DNA of 64,000 nucleotides from Rhabditoides inermis (taxonomy: Eukaryota > Nematoda > Chromadorea > Rhabditida > Rhabditidae), in NCBI GenBank assembly GCA_963966185.1, contig CAWZYM010000271.1:860001-924000 (forward strand), given 5' to 3'. The notes under the pieces are model-generated. The model was not told the DNA's origin. It worked only from the letters and a program-made list of their open reading frames with translations, and searched no databases. A program made the translations under genes and the position numbers. Position 1 is the stretch's first letter, and each line of letters starts with the position of its first letter. This document shows positions 46,736-59,900 of this stretch, in pieces.

Positions 46736-47898
46736 TTTTGCAGGGATGGGAAATGTAGCTGGACGGTACGTGCGAGCATTGCATGTTGTCGTTTCGTGCG
46801 AATCTCGCGTTGGATACTGTCATGTGTCATGAGTGTCATGTGTATGAGACTGTTCGGTCAAAGTCCATGTCTCAAGTTCATTCGCCACTCGAATCCGGGG
46901 TCTTCCTGGTTGAGAAGAAGGTGTTCTCGAAATACGACCGTATGGTGGTTGCATCGATTCGCACCAGCACCCCGGGCAATGTTCTAGTATGTACATAGTT
47001 CTCGCACCTCAATTGCTATTCCTAGTTCCTATAAGCGTGAACATGTTTGTGGTTACTCTATAGAATGCACTTTGCCCCGATTTAGTTGCCAACTGGACAT
47101 CTTTCATGCGCCCAAGCACGTGCGTGCTTTGATTTCCCCCCTGGAAGAACGTGTTTCGCCGTTACGCGAGTGTTTCGTGTTTTGTTTGTGTGCCCCGAGG
47201 TTGTTTTGTACAACGTCCGACTCTCCGACACCTTCTTACCCTTATTGATCATCGATTCCCTTTTTATGTAGTCGTCTTCACTTGGAGTGGCGACGCTACA
47301 CATGTTCGCCTTCATTTGTCATTATCCGTCTACAATCGCGTCTTGGTCTTCGATATGTCTGGTTGCTTGATCCGCGCGCCTAGTCACTCTGATCGTCTGA
47401 CTTCTTGATCATCTGATGTCACTTTTGTGACTCACTGAACCGCCATTGTACGTGCCGAAATTGAGGCGTGTGTGTTTGTTTGGAGACCCTTGAGGCAGTT
47501 GCGAAACTGCCGCGAGAAAGAAGGGGGAAGAGAAATGTTTGTTTGCCGCCATACCGTTCCACTGTTCTGCAGCTCACTGTCCGGGGGCACGTGCATAAAT
47601 GTGTGTAAGTGCCTTATTTGATGTGTGACCTTAATGTAGTTTTTGTTAACAGTAGGTTTCCATTGTACTTTCGCGAATTGTTCGATGCGTTTTTTTTGTT
47701 TCGCATTTTTTAACTGAATATCGTTTATGTTTGTATTTGGATACATCTTCTTTTTCTTTTCTTTTTGCAAAGACCTGGGAAATTCAAAACTTCACAACGT
47801 TTTCTCGGTCCGGTATGAAAATCTTTTTTCCGATGCTATAGGCTATCGCATATGTTGCTAGCCCTTTGTCCTCGCGCTCCCAGATAGCATTCCGATGC

Positions 47899-47939
<41 letters not shown>

Positions 47940-48189
47940 TCACCCTCTAGGGGCATCGATCCTTTGCCGCGAGAAATCGCAGCAATTTGAATCAAGCCCC
48001 CCTCTTGTCCGTACTCTCTCATATCCACACACTCTCTATCCGGGCATACGATATCCACCCGAGTATCCGATGCCGTATCACGCGCCGCGCAATCCAGCTT
48101 TTCCGTCGTCCCGGCATCGATCGCGTGATTTGTTTGTTTGTTGCTTTGCGCGATCAGCTGCTCCTCTCCCTCCAATCAGCTGATTGCAG
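46736..48189 (+). other. Possible upstream exon and intron of homeodomain-like gene
   Basis: At 46742-46767, acceptor tttgcag, short sequence GGATGGGAAATG and donor gtacgt resemble a small exon. Read as DGKCSWT it would join in frame to 48190 (TSGG before MSDHD). Evidence is only splice signals. The rest of the stretch holds a CT repeat at about 47901-47933 and nothing else clear. Confidence 0.25.
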
Positions 48190-50387
48190 TGCACCACTTC
48201 CGGTGGGATGTCGGACCACGACGCTTCCTATGAAGCGCACGTGCAGAAGAACAACAACCGTCTACTCTCTATCAGACAGGTACTGGGCATTTCACTGGAT
48301 AACATTGTTTGTTTGAACAACGTATTTGAATGGTCATTTTTCGTTTTCTGGAACGCCGCCAGAATGTGTTTGCTTTTGCTCTGACGTCACATTCCTTTTC
48401 TCCTGCAACGACGCGAAGCTCGCGCTCTGATCCTTGTTTGCGAGCGGCCCGCTTCCTTATTGGACAGTCTCCTCTTTCTTTCCCGACTTCCTTGTCTTGT
48501 TGAGTGTCGTTGTTGACAGGAGATTGATGGAGAGAGAGAGAGAGGGGGGAGTGTGAACTGGCGAGTAAACAAGCTACTACAGGCGGTGTTTTCTGACAAT
48601 TCGGCGAGTTGTAGGACGAGAGAGAATAGATTGAGAAGAGGGGAGCGACGGGGAGAAAAAAGAAAGAACATTGTGTTTTGAATGTGTGTTCATGTGTTCA
48701 CACTCACTTTCTGTTGTTCGAAAGACATACAAGAACAAACTGTATAGCATTATGAAACTATTTGCAGAGTCTGCAAGACGTGTCGTCCTACCAATCGGCT
48801 TGCATCGAGCTCACGTCGTGGTGTGGCGACGCGCGCGCCTTCCACGCCTGCTTCCAGCACAACCTCATCGAGGCCCTGCAAGTTTGTAAAAAAAAAATTC
48901 GTTTTCATATGTGTATGTCTTTCGATACATGTCGCTTCTTTTCCATGTTGTTTATCTCTATGCTCTTTCTCACTCTCGCGGCGCGCGGATATCTGCACAC
49001 GAGTACCTACAGCAATATGTCATTCTGGCCGAGTGGTCTAAGGCGCTGCGTTCAGGTCGCAGTCCTCTTCGGAGGGCGCAGGTTCGAATCCTGCGGATGA
49101 CAGCATTTTTGCCAGATTTAAATATTGTTCACCATGACGATTCTTTTTTTGTCCCTACACATATGAACATTACTAAACTACTTATCACCTTTTTATTGCA
49201 GGCAGCTGTTGAGAACGCGAGCAAGCCTGGATTCGACCGGCACTTGGCGCATCAGTTGATCGCCGCATGTTTCCCGCATAGAAAGCTACTTTCGAAACCC
49301 GCGGCTCGTGAGTTTTTTTTGTGTTGGACTCTTTTTTTGAAAATGTTTGATTGAACTCGTTCTCTTCTGTGTTCTATCACTTTCCTCACTTTCCTCACTA
49401 ATTTACCTTTTACCGGTTAGAACAAGTTATCAATGTATGATCATTCTAACTGCTTTTCCAAACTGGACAAGCAAATTCTTACTACCACATTTCCTGAGTT
49501 TAGCGATACTTTTTTTGTATCACAACATTCATTGTCAGAAAAATATCGCGTGAAGTTCTGGGTTCTGGGGTTCTGGCACACAGTTTTATCAGTTTTATGA
49601 ACCTATGAATTGCTAACTTTAGTCTTCGTGGCACGACGCACCATTTCATTTTCATAGCCATATAGTTTTTTCGAAACTGAAACACGCATTAGTAACATTA
49701 GTACAAGTAATCAGTAATCGAGCGAGTAAAAACTTATCGTCGTCTATTGTGTCTGGATTTCTATAAGGATTGGAAATCCATTCAAAGTTTCTAATAGTGC
49801 TCGGATTAGGACACATAATACCTTTCGTACTGTGTACTTCTGGCTTTTGTTCGAACGTATCGCACTTTCTCATGCGAGAGTGTTCTATAGGTATTTCATA
49901 CGAACAATAAAATAGCTCATCAGTTAAGTAGAGTACTGAACGTTCTCTCTACAACATATTTCTTCTAGAATGTTAGGTTGCCTCAAAAACTAGAATGAAC
50001 TGAAACGAGGGTTAGTCTATGTCCGGGATAATTCTTTAACACAAACACACGAGCGTATTGCAAATAATTTTTCAGTTCGTATCGGCCGGTGGTACGAGCA
50101 GCATCGAAGACAGCGCAGAGGCGCGATCGCCAAGAAAAAGAAGAAGGTGAGTGGTGTTGGGGCTGCGAATCGAACGAGGCCTAGAACTACGAAACGAGTA
50201 CTAGTACAACTAGCTACTGTTCCGTTCTGACACCCTGTCGTTGCTCTGTTTCACTGTCGTGCAGAATCAGAACAATCACAAACATTCTTATTCGTTTTTA
50301 CAGGAAGCCGAAGCAGCCGAGGGGATGAAAGAAGAGACGGTGGGAGAGAGGTGGGAACTTGTATCACTACTTTCTGCATTGTATTGA
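48190..50387 (+). CDS. Small nuclear-type protein with homeodomain-like helix
   Basis: Exons 48190-48279 (ATG at 48208), 48768-48881, 49202-49307, 50076-50146 and 50304-50387 join in frame to about 148 residues from that ATG, or more if upstream exons exist. The central part (CIELTSWCGDARAFHACFQH, then HLAHQLIAACFPHRKLL) is helical. It is followed by LRIGRWYEQHRRQRRG and a lysine run. The W-x5-R pattern and basic end resemble helix 3 of a divergent homeodomain, which would place the protein at DNA in the nucleus; this is inference. The C-terminus EAEAAEGMKEETVGER is acidic. A donor-like gtggga at 50351 leaves an alternative, longer 3' end open. A tRNA-Leu lies in intron 2. Confidence 0.6.
49019..49102 (+). 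tRNA. tRNA-Leu(CAG): tRNA-Leu (anticodon CAG)
   Basis: An 84-nt cloverleaf: acceptor stem GTCATTC paired to GGATGAC with one G-T wobble, discriminator A, A-box TGGCCGAGTGG, anticodon stem TGCG/CGCA around loop TTCAGGT, a long class-II variable arm (CCTCTTCGGAGG) and B-box GGTTCGAATCC. No intron. It lies in the 320-bp intron 2 of the homeodomain-like gene in the same direction. It is followed by a T-run (attttt), a plausible Pol III terminator. Confidence 0.96.
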
Positions 50388-51192
50388 CGCATTTTTTTCT
50401 CGTAATCTCATCTTTCTGTCCTATTTCCTTCTTCGGTTTACCTCACATGTACGTGACTCACATACTTCTTCCTCATTCCCTCTGATCCATCGATGCTCAA
50501 GTCATCCCGGCTTTTTGTGTTCGACACAACAAACAAGCCGGAAAATGAAAGCTCATCTCTCGCTCCGGTGTTTTTATTCAGAGAACGTCTTCCTAATGAA
50601 CAGAGTCAAAAAATGACGTGAATCGTGAGCGCGTGTCTGTGACCTCAGTGACCTCTCCAATTTACAAAAAAAAAATGTAAACGGTTTATTTTGTATAGAT
50701 TAGCGCGACGATCATGACGATCACGGTACCCTTAGTGTATTGATAACGGTATATATGTACATGTTGTCATGTACCTTATTTCTACAATACTGTTTAGTGA
50801 ATGCACTGCACTTCATAATGAGCATGTCAATGTAACCTCATTCCTTATTCCAGCCATAGTGTACTATTAGTGTGTGAGAAGATGTGAGATGTTGAGAGAG
50901 ACGTAAACAAATTGTAGAGCATTTAGTGAAGCATGTAGTGCGTTTCTGTGCTTTGTGCACTTGTGTTGTGGGTCGTTAAAGCCCTAGAGAGATCAATCGT
51001 TTAATCGGAATCGTTATATCTGAATATGACAACACAATCATAATGATATGAAGCATACAGTAGTGCCTAAGATACTAGATACATAGGCTAACGCCGGGGA
51101 AAGACAGGTAGGCTGACGAAGTTAGTGGCGGGAAGACGATACTTGATCGATAATCTTTTCTGGACCATTAGAGTACCACTCTTGACGTATTT

Positions 51193-51224
51193 GCCATAAA
51201 TCTCTCCCTAGAGAGATTTATGGC
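51193..51224. repeat. Perfect 14-bp hairpin
   Basis: GCCATAAATCTCTC, loop ccta, GAGAGATTTATGGC. Isolated in intergenic sequence; its function is unknown. Confidence 0.85.
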
Positions 51225-51671
51225 CAACGCACGGCAGCTTCACACCTGAAAGTCTTCTTGTCTCATTTTAATTGGTCGACTTTCATATTGATGCCTCAGC
51301 TTCATGCCACCACAAAATATTAGTTTTGCACCTATGAGACTGCGATCTTTTGGTTATCATCAGATGAATAAAAAGAAAAATTGTTGCCTTCTCTGCTGCA
51401 AGGATTTCCCGGAATATACGAACAGGAAAGAAATCCACAAACAAAAATCATTTCCTTATCATAAGTATTCGAGTCTACATATCCTCTACTTTCTCATAAT
51501 CGAACAGAAAGCGAGATCAGCTTAGCTGTCGCAGACAGCGGGTACCGTAGTCGGAACCGGAACTGTTAGCTTCGCCATGTTCACGCACTACCAAGAGCAG
51601 TCCCGCCCTGTTCCAGCCCTAGTCACCCAATGAATTGTGTGAATGTGCTACCAGACTACCCATCATGTGAA

Positions 51672-51812
51672 CTGAAGTTGCAGTCAGTCTCTTCGAAACA
51701 CTCCCGAATTGACTTCGGAATACTTCCGAACACCCCCCGAACACTTCGGAATGCCTTGTTATGCCTTCGAAACACTCCCGAATGGCTTTCGAAGAGACTG
51801 ACCGCACCTTTA
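51672..51812. mobile_element. CAGTCTCTTCGAAA-type miniature inverted-repeat element, copy 1
   Basis: Ends resemble CTGAAGTTGCAGTCAGTCTC and the inverse of CTGAAGGTGCGGTCAGTCTC. The interior consists of 'actcccgaat' and 'cttcggaa' motifs, themselves half-palindromic (TTCGGAA/TTCGAA). No ORF. Confidence 0.75.
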
Positions 51813-52746
51813 TGGACAGAAAACGTAGTCGGACTTTCCCCTAGTAAGCGATACCCGGACGATGTTCGCTCACTGCGAATGTGAATGTGCGATAGTGGCG
51901 GCTGCTCGCCCATTATGTTTTGGGGATAGTGGTGGGTCGTTTGTCGCCCCTTCGATTGCGTTCAGCGCACACACGCAGCTGTCGTGGTTTGCCGGTACCG
52001 TAGTCGGAATGTGCCCCTTCTCTTCCCCACCCTCGCTCATTCCAAGACGGCTACTGTCTTAGCTTGAGTGTTAGGTGTTAGCCGATGCGCACAATCCGTG
52101 TGTTCATAACCTTTTCCATTGATAAAGCTACTCCTATGCGCTTATGCGACTTTGAAATCTCGCAGAGCCGGGGGACAAGTTTTCTCTAATCTTCACTCAA
52201 AAAAAATTAGCAGATAACTGTTTCTCTCGCCAGAAGTACTCGCGTACTTGCGTGAAGAGTGTTGTTTGTGGTGAGCTATTTGAAGAACAGCGCATGCATT
52301 CATGCATACTTTCTTCGACAATCACGTAAACATGTGCATAATAACGCTCTCGCACGTTTCGGTTACTCGGCTGCGGTAGACGACTGTGTCCGGTCGGGTT
52401 CGGGTGGTTCGGGGCGGCCAAAGAACAGCGGGTATGAAGAGCGCGATAGTCGCATGGTGGCTGGCAATTATCTCCTGTCTGTCTCCTCTCTCTCTCCCCC
52501 GCGTCCATCGACCCCTGCCTGGCTCTCCTCTTCTTTTTCCTCCGTGCGTGCACGTAGTGGGGAGACCTGGTGAGAGAGGGGGATGGAGAGAGAGAGGGAG
52601 AGAGAGGGAGAGAGAGAGGGGGGAGAGAGAGAGAGAGGGGGAGGGAGGGATGCGCGTGTCCGAGAGAGAGAAAGAAGAGAAAAGAGAGAGAAAAAGAAAG
52701 AGAGAGAAGTAAGAGGCGAGTTTTGACGACGACGTCCGTGGGCCTG

Positions 52747-55700
52747 ATGTCAGGCATGATGTCATCTGCGGACCAGCAGTAAAGTGTAAGAGATTACTGA
52801 CTGACGAGCGGTATGCGATGCAGAGAGTGCGAAAAACACTCTCACTGTTACTGTGTAGGCCTCACACGTCATTGACTCACTCTGTGTATTCTTGATGTTG
52901 TCAAGGTAATATAGAATTCTGCAAACTGCAAGCGGTCGGGCGAGCATAGATCACTGCTAATAAAGAGGCGCCATCGCACCTTCAAGTTAGGCAGTCTCTT
53001 CGAAACACTCCCGTCTTTCGATTAGCCCTCAGAACACTCCCGAATTGCCTTTGTAATACTCCTGAACACTCCCGAACATTTCGAAATGAATCTATCTCTT
53101 CAAAACACTTCAGAGTTGCTTCCGAAGAGACTGACCGCACCTTCAGATGTGACCGCAGCACTGTTTCAAACCCCTCGATTGCATTCAAACTTTGCGTGTG
53201 TCTGTCGGTGTCAGTTTGAGTGTCGGGCATGCCGGCTGCTGCCAAGGTCGCGTCGTTTGACTGCCGACTGCAACAAGCGAACACCACATCTGCTCTCCTC
53301 TTATGCCCTCCAGCTACACTATGTTTTCCGAATCTTTGACGGAGAGAGATGAAGAGTTAAAGAAGAGGATCTTGTGTATAGCCTAGGAGCGATTCCGAAA
53401 ACACGCTTTTTGTAACATCAACGTCTACCAATAATGTCTATATCAGATATGAATAGAGGCATTCAGTAGGTACAAGATCTTGGTAGGCTAACCGGACGTG
53501 CAGAGATTACAACGTTTACGTTCAATGTATGTATAATGTATTTTGCCTATATCAAATAGTGAGATTAAAACACTTTAAGATCAAACAACGCATGTGTGGA
53601 AGCGTCGAAATATCCCATTGAATAGTGGGTGTTATTGAGGCGTCTGAACTGTGTCTGTTTCGTAAACATACGGTATAAAAGGAGAGAACTCGTTCTATTC
53701 AACCCCTGCAGACTCGCGTTTCCGCTGCAGATGTAATTTGTGTTCCCATTTTTCTTCGCTCTGCTTATTCGAGCACCCGTTCGGAGATACTGTAAGATTA
53801 CCTCGATTAGCACATCTTGTCATCATCCCAGTCTCGCGCGTATAAACATGCTCGCTCGGCTGACCCTCTGACCCCGTCTCCCCTGCCCTCGACGCTCTCG
53901 CCTCGCCACACTCTCTCGCCAAACCCTCGCGACCACATGGCCCTTTGTCCAACCCAATATATCCGCGAGCGGCGGATATTTGGAGGGGATGGGGTGACGT
54001 AAGGCGTTGTTGATATCGATCGAATCGCGTGTACATAAATGCACACACACGCCCCGCCCACGCAACGCCCGCCCTCGCCCCCGATCGATCGGGTGTCATG
54101 TACCTCGATGCGCGAGGCGAGGGTGTGAATCAGGAGTGATTCAATGGTCGAGTGCGTGGACGCGTGGTGCGGGGCGATGATTGTGTGATATGATTCGAGG
54201 CACAGCATTTCCATTCCGGCCCTCCGACCACACCCATGCAGCACCGCACTCGTGAAAACTGGTTGAAAGACAGGCAGACCGTATGCTCGCAGACAGGTGG
54301 CGAGCCAGCGATGGGGTCTGTTCTGCTGAATCTTAGTCTGCTAAGTCTGTTAGCCGATTCACATATTCTTCCTCCGGCGACTTTTACCCTTCTCCCTCCC
54401 CCCCCTCTCTTTGCGCTGTGTCTTGAGATGCAAATGCGAATCGGTTATGCTCCCCCCGTCTCTGTGTCTGTGACTCAGCTCCTTCTTACCCTTCCTCTGC
54501 CGCCTGCCTTATTCTCTCTCTATATTTCTCTCTATCTCTCTCATTCCGAGCGGCGGCAGTCCGTGAATCGATTATGGTAGGATGTGTGGTGGTTGCGAGA
54601 GAGTGGGAAGGAGGACTCTATTTGGAGGAGAGACTCGAGCGGGCCATCGAACATCAGTGCATGAGAGGAACTAAATGTATCTTCACTATTTCTGTGCGCC
54701 TCAACGAAACAAAGATACAAAAAAGTGTGTTTCCGGAAATTGTACATTATGGTAAAGATGAGAAGAGGATATTATTCGATAGAGCGACCTGAGGCCGATA
54801 CCGCTGCTGGAGGCATAGGCGATGCAGAAAGTGCATGTTCCTCGTGGTCTCTTCCTCTCCCGAAAAAAGAGTAGTCCATTAGATACGAGTCCTCTTGTTC
54901 CTCTAGCAATAATGCAGTTACGGTAGTGTTATACGCGAATCGTCGCAGTGTTTGGCGTCATTCCCGCCGGATGATCACACTATGCTTCAACCAGTCACCA
55001 CTCTCCGTGAATGTTTTTTCACCAGTTCCTTCTTGCCATGCGAGAAAAGAGAAGCGATAGGATCTTTTGTGCGCTGTCATTGGTGCACTCGTATTCTAAA
55101 TGCAATGTTCCACTTTTTTATCATTCGGACTCATTTGTCGAATGTTTGAAACCATGTTCTATTCTCATTATCTTTTTTCTTTTCCTTCCTCTATTTCCCT
55201 TTCCCCTCTCTCTATCGTCTCTCTCTCTCTTGTTCTCTCGCTCTCTATCGTTTTCTCTCTCTCGTTCTCTCCCTCACTCTTTCTCTATCCATCTCTACCG
55301 GGAGGTCCTTCTTCCCCTCTTGCTTCTTGTCGCGCCTCCTCTCAACGGCCCACCCTGGCTACCGTATCCTGCGACTCGAGCGCGAATTCCAGGCAATCGT
55401 TTCCCATCGACTCTCGTCCGGTGTCCGCTTTGGGGTGTTCTATGCTTGCACCATCTCGCGTGTACTTGTAGTGCATCAGTGATTGAGGGAGTCGCGCGCA
55501 CTCTCTGCCTGCCTGCATGTTGCCAACATCCCTCCCCCCACAGGCCAGCATTGTCTCGTCACTACGCCACTCCCTTCCGAAAGGCAATCATCGCGTTGCA
55601 ACTCGTTCCTGAGTGAGGCTTGCCGTACCGGTTTGTCCGTCCGCGCTCTTCCCATTCCATTCGCCGTCTCCCCTCCTCTCCGCACGCCGATCCGACACTC

Positions 55701-56749
55701 TCACTTCTTCTATTCGAATGTGTTTTTGCACACTGCCCAATGCGCATAGGCGAGAGAGACGCAGTGGAGGCTCTCGTTCTCTAGACTCTGGCCGCACAGC
55801 TCGTTGAATGGATAGACACATACACACCAGCCAGCCAGCGCTGCCGCCGCCCGACCCCCAAACCGAGGCAAGATGGGCGGGGCGAGGTGAGAGACGGCGA
55901 GTGAGCGTGCGCTATTGAGAGGGTCAGAGACAGACGCGCGCTCTCTCTCCCCCTGTCTCACTCTCTATGTGCCAGGGATAGAAGAGACCCCGTGCCTCCT
56001 AATATCACGCACACGCTCTCTCTTCTCTCTCTCTCTCTGTTCCGTGTCAAACACCGAGACACTACCATAACCGGGAGAGGGCGCATCGATTTCTCACTCT
56101 TCTATCTCTATCTCACTACCGCCACCATTGCGCGTTTTATCATAACTTATCTTTCGATGGTGTGACATTGCGTCGCTCGCTGTCTGCTTCTCTTACTACC
56201 GTGTATCCGCCCTCTCCCCCCTCTCTCGCTCTCCAATCTCTCTAGCGTGCCCATTGTGTTATCGCATGTTGTGATCGGCATGTCTTCTCGCGTCTCAATT
56301 TGCAACCGCCATTGATTTTCGACCATCGCTCTCTCACACCCGCACCTCACGATTCATACCATCCGGATTTCATCGCTCACTCTCTCCCACACGTCTCCCA
56401 CATACCCTCTCACTCCATCCGCGCGCGCCTCTTCCATCCACCCATTGTGATTCAATTATGTGCGCGTCGTGTGTGGACCGCGGGTCCCTCCGCTCATTAT
56501 GATTTTCCCTCCTGCTCCTATTCGTCTCACACTTGTTATCTTGTTGTGCCACTCTCTCTCTCTCTTTCGCCCTGCAACCTCGCTTCGTTGTTGTGGCGTT
56601 TGCACTCTGCTTTCGCATGTTCTCCCTTCTCACTGCACTGTGAGGGCATGCGGGGTCGCCTATGGTCTCTCTCTCACTCTATATGGGTCGCGCTCGCGAG
56701 CCTCGAGAGGTCACACCTGGCACTCGTCCAGCTCGCGCGGTCGAAACGA

Positions 56750-56790
<41 letters not shown>

Positions 56791-56933
56791 GTTTTCGCAG
56801 AACCACCCCTACTGAGAATCTCCTCTCCTATCTTGTTTTCGTCCGGTGTCCATCTATCCTCATGTTTACTGCGCGTACATGGGTGTGGTAGCTGGGGTGC
56901 GTGGGGCTTTCTAAATACTGGAGGTCCTCGCTG

Positions 56934-56970
<37 letters not shown>

Positions 56971-59900
56971 TCATATGGCATCTGGAGTGGAAGCAGCGAG
57001 AGAGAAGGATGCGGTGGCTGCTGGTGAAAGAGAGGCGAAGAGAGAGCACGTGCTTTCGGAAGAGAGACGCCCTGCCGCTACAGCGACCGCGTATATCCCC
57101 TCCTCTTCTCGCCCGCCTGCTTCTTTTTCCCCGACTCTCGAATCAATTGTGCTGGTCGCTGGTTGTGTCGCGCTCTCCTGCTGCTTCTTCTGCCCGCCGC
57201 CACCTCGTCTGATATGCACACACACTCTCTCCTCCCCTCTCATACCCTCTCTCCGCGTGCTTCTCTCTGCACCCCTCTGCTGTACTTTCGGGTCCATTCG
57301 ATCCCGCCTCGTGCGCTGCTCGCAATGACCCGCCGTCGTCTCGCTCCCTCCTCTCATTTTTCGCCTTCCATCTATCTACTTTTCGTTGTTTGTACTCGTG
57401 ACTTCCTCACTTGCGAGTGTCGTTTGCTAATGTTCATGTATTCCAAGTAAAGTACGGTCGTTCTCACGTGCAATGATATCGTCCTGTGTTCTCGCTAATT
57501 TCCCGTCCCCGCGTCCCTCCTCTCTCTCCCCCCTCTCCCATCCCCTCTTCCCTCTTCCCTCTTTCCTTTCCCCCCCCCTTTCCCTCTTTCCCTCTTTCCC
57601 TCTTTCCCTCTTTCTCTCTTTCCCTCTTTCCCTCTTTCCCTCTTTCCCTCTTTCCCTCTTTCCCTCTTTCCCTCTCTCCCTCTCTCCCTCTCTCCCTCTC
57701 TCCCTCTCTCCCTCTCCCATCTTTCCCTCTTTCTTTCCTCGAGGTTTCTTGACCGATGGCGAGGAGTCCATGAAACTTTCCGAAACCTCGAGTAGGCTAT
57801 TAGTAGTGGCGACTAGGGCTGCGATCCGCTGCTCCGCGAGTGTTTGTTAGTTCTCTCTCAAGCATTTTCTCTAGCAAGTATTTCCGTCGCATCGCACTGT
57901 TGCTGCACTTTTGCCATGCAGGCAGTGGCTGCGACAGGGTGCAGATTCACTCCCCCTCTCTCTTCCACCTTTCTCCGCTGTGTCCCGCACTCGTCTCACC
58001 TCCACCTCCACCCACATTGCAGTCTGTCTTCGATGTGGCCGAACGGCGCCGCGGCGACGGCTGGGCCGTCGATGCAGTCGCCCGCCTACCCGCAACCCGC
58101 CGGATACGCCACACAACGTGAGTGGTTTGTTGACTGGTTCCGACAACGGAAGTGATGAATGATCGAATAGCACACACACATACACACTAGTCTAAAGTGG
58201 CGAGTTGGCAACGTGAGTTTTCACTCACTGCGCCACAGATGGGTGAAAACATCGAATGCTGCTGTGTTTTTCGCGACACAGCGGAAAACGTTTCTTTAGA
58301 ATATCATTAAACGTGTTTGCTTTGCAGCGAGCATGTCTGCGACGATGCAGGCGTCTCCGTACCCGGTGGACCCGGCTGGCGCGCGGCCCGGCGCCCCCGC
58401 CACCGCCTACCCCCAGGAGTACGAACAGAACATGATGATGCAGAAGCAGCAGCAGCAACAACAAAAACAACACCAACAACACCAGCAGATGATGATGATG
58501 CAGCAGGTGCGTAGTTGTGTTTTTATCCGAACACAGATTGTTCTGATATGCATGTTTATTTGCTTCGCTGTGTGCATTGTTTCATACACATTCCATAGGC
58601 GCGTATGAGCCGCTTTCTAGCCACTCTGTTTCGTCCGGTCTGAGAGTTGTGATATGTTTCGCCTTGCAGCGTCAGTACCACGCGCGGATGATGCAGGCGC
58701 GCGCTGCACAGGCCCAGGCAGCGACGGCGGCGGGCGGTCAGCCGATGCCCGCCCAGCAAGGCGCCGCCCCCTTCGACCCGGCCGCCTACGGTGGCGTGCC
58801 GATGGCCACTAACCGGTGAGTGCGACAAAGAGAGGGAGGAGAGAGAAAGTGAAAGAGGGAAACAACACGCCTGACTATTTATATGGGCGGAGAAAAGTGC
58901 AGTTTCGAATGCATCTCTTCTCATGCTGGGAGCGATTCCTAGTGATTTGTCTAGTGAATCGTGTTCACTTAGAGGCCACGGCTTTTTTTACGAGTTTCAG
59001 TCTTTAGGCTTTTGAACCTTAGCGCGTGGTGTCAGAGTTTCATGATGTGAGGTTGTTTCAGTGCACCGGGACAGACGCGTCCGTTGATGCGCTACCCGGC
59101 CGGCCAGCAGAGTCCGAGCTTCCCCATATCGCACGAGCTGCCGCCTTCGCCCGCCTACCCACAAGGCAATCCCTCACAGATGGTAAGAGTATCGCCCGCC
59201 TTCTTTCTCCCTACCCTACACACGCATACATCTTTCCCATGTTGACGAGTACGCGATTCTGTGATGTTCTAGTGTATCCTATGTGATCGAGTGCCCGCAC
59301 GACAATGCTTTGTCCTCTTCCAATTGATTCAAACCATTTGTTCCGATTTGTCGTGAGTCGTGACTGTGTCATTTGTAGTAGTTTGAAGTAGCGGTCAGTC
59401 TCTTCGAAATACTCCCGAATGCCTCCGAAACACTTCGGAATTGCCTTTCGAATCGCCCTCAGAACACTCCCGAATTGCCTTCGGAACACTCCCGAACACT
59501 CCCGAACACTTCGGAATGCCTAGCTATGCCTTCGAAACACTCCCGAATGGCTTTCGAAGAGACTGACCACACCTTGATGATTCAGCATTCCTCTCGATGC
59601 TCTCATTGCTTCTCGTTCTCTCAGATCCGCGCCGGTCCGCCGATGCTGTACGGTCAGATGCAGTCGCAGCTGAGCCAGCAGCAGGTAGTCTCCTACCCCA
59701 ACCCCCACGCCGACCCCGGTCGAGGCCAGGCCGTGCCCTATCCACTCGACGCCGCCAACCAACTCGTCAGCGTTCCCAAGGAGGTGCGTCGAGGATTACT
59801 GTAATCTCGCAGATCATCCCGTGACTTGTCGTGATACGGTAGCGTCAAGGCTCACTGTACTTTTGCAGATCATTCTGCGTCAGATTGTGCTTGACCACAA

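Larger units (their letters stand above)
50388..52746. other. Intergenic stretch before the ZMIZ-like gene
   Basis: Contains a perfect hairpin at 51193-51224, a retroelement-tail-like patch near 51000-51015 (tttaatcggaatcg), a miniature inverted-repeat element at 51672-51812 and GA-rich sequence at 52570-52710. No gene is supported. Confidence 0.5.
52779..58022 (+). other. Large first intron of the ZMIZ-like gene
   Basis: About 5.2 kb, strongly CT-rich from about 54300 to 57950. It contains one miniature inverted-repeat element and the CCCTCTTT repeat. Many spurious frames occur but no splice-consistent exons were found. An internal promoter with an alternative first exon is possible. Confidence 0.5.

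Noticed and set aside
46592..46987. ORF of 131 codons upstream of the homeodomain-like gene
   Set aside because: Runs through a CT repeat and lacks coding bias; only a short internal piece (46742-46767) has splice signals.
55011..57500. Many overlapping long frames in the CT-rich first intron of the ZMIZ-like gene
   Set aside because: They arise from low-complexity polypyrimidine sequence, occur on both strands, and have no domain or splice continuity.
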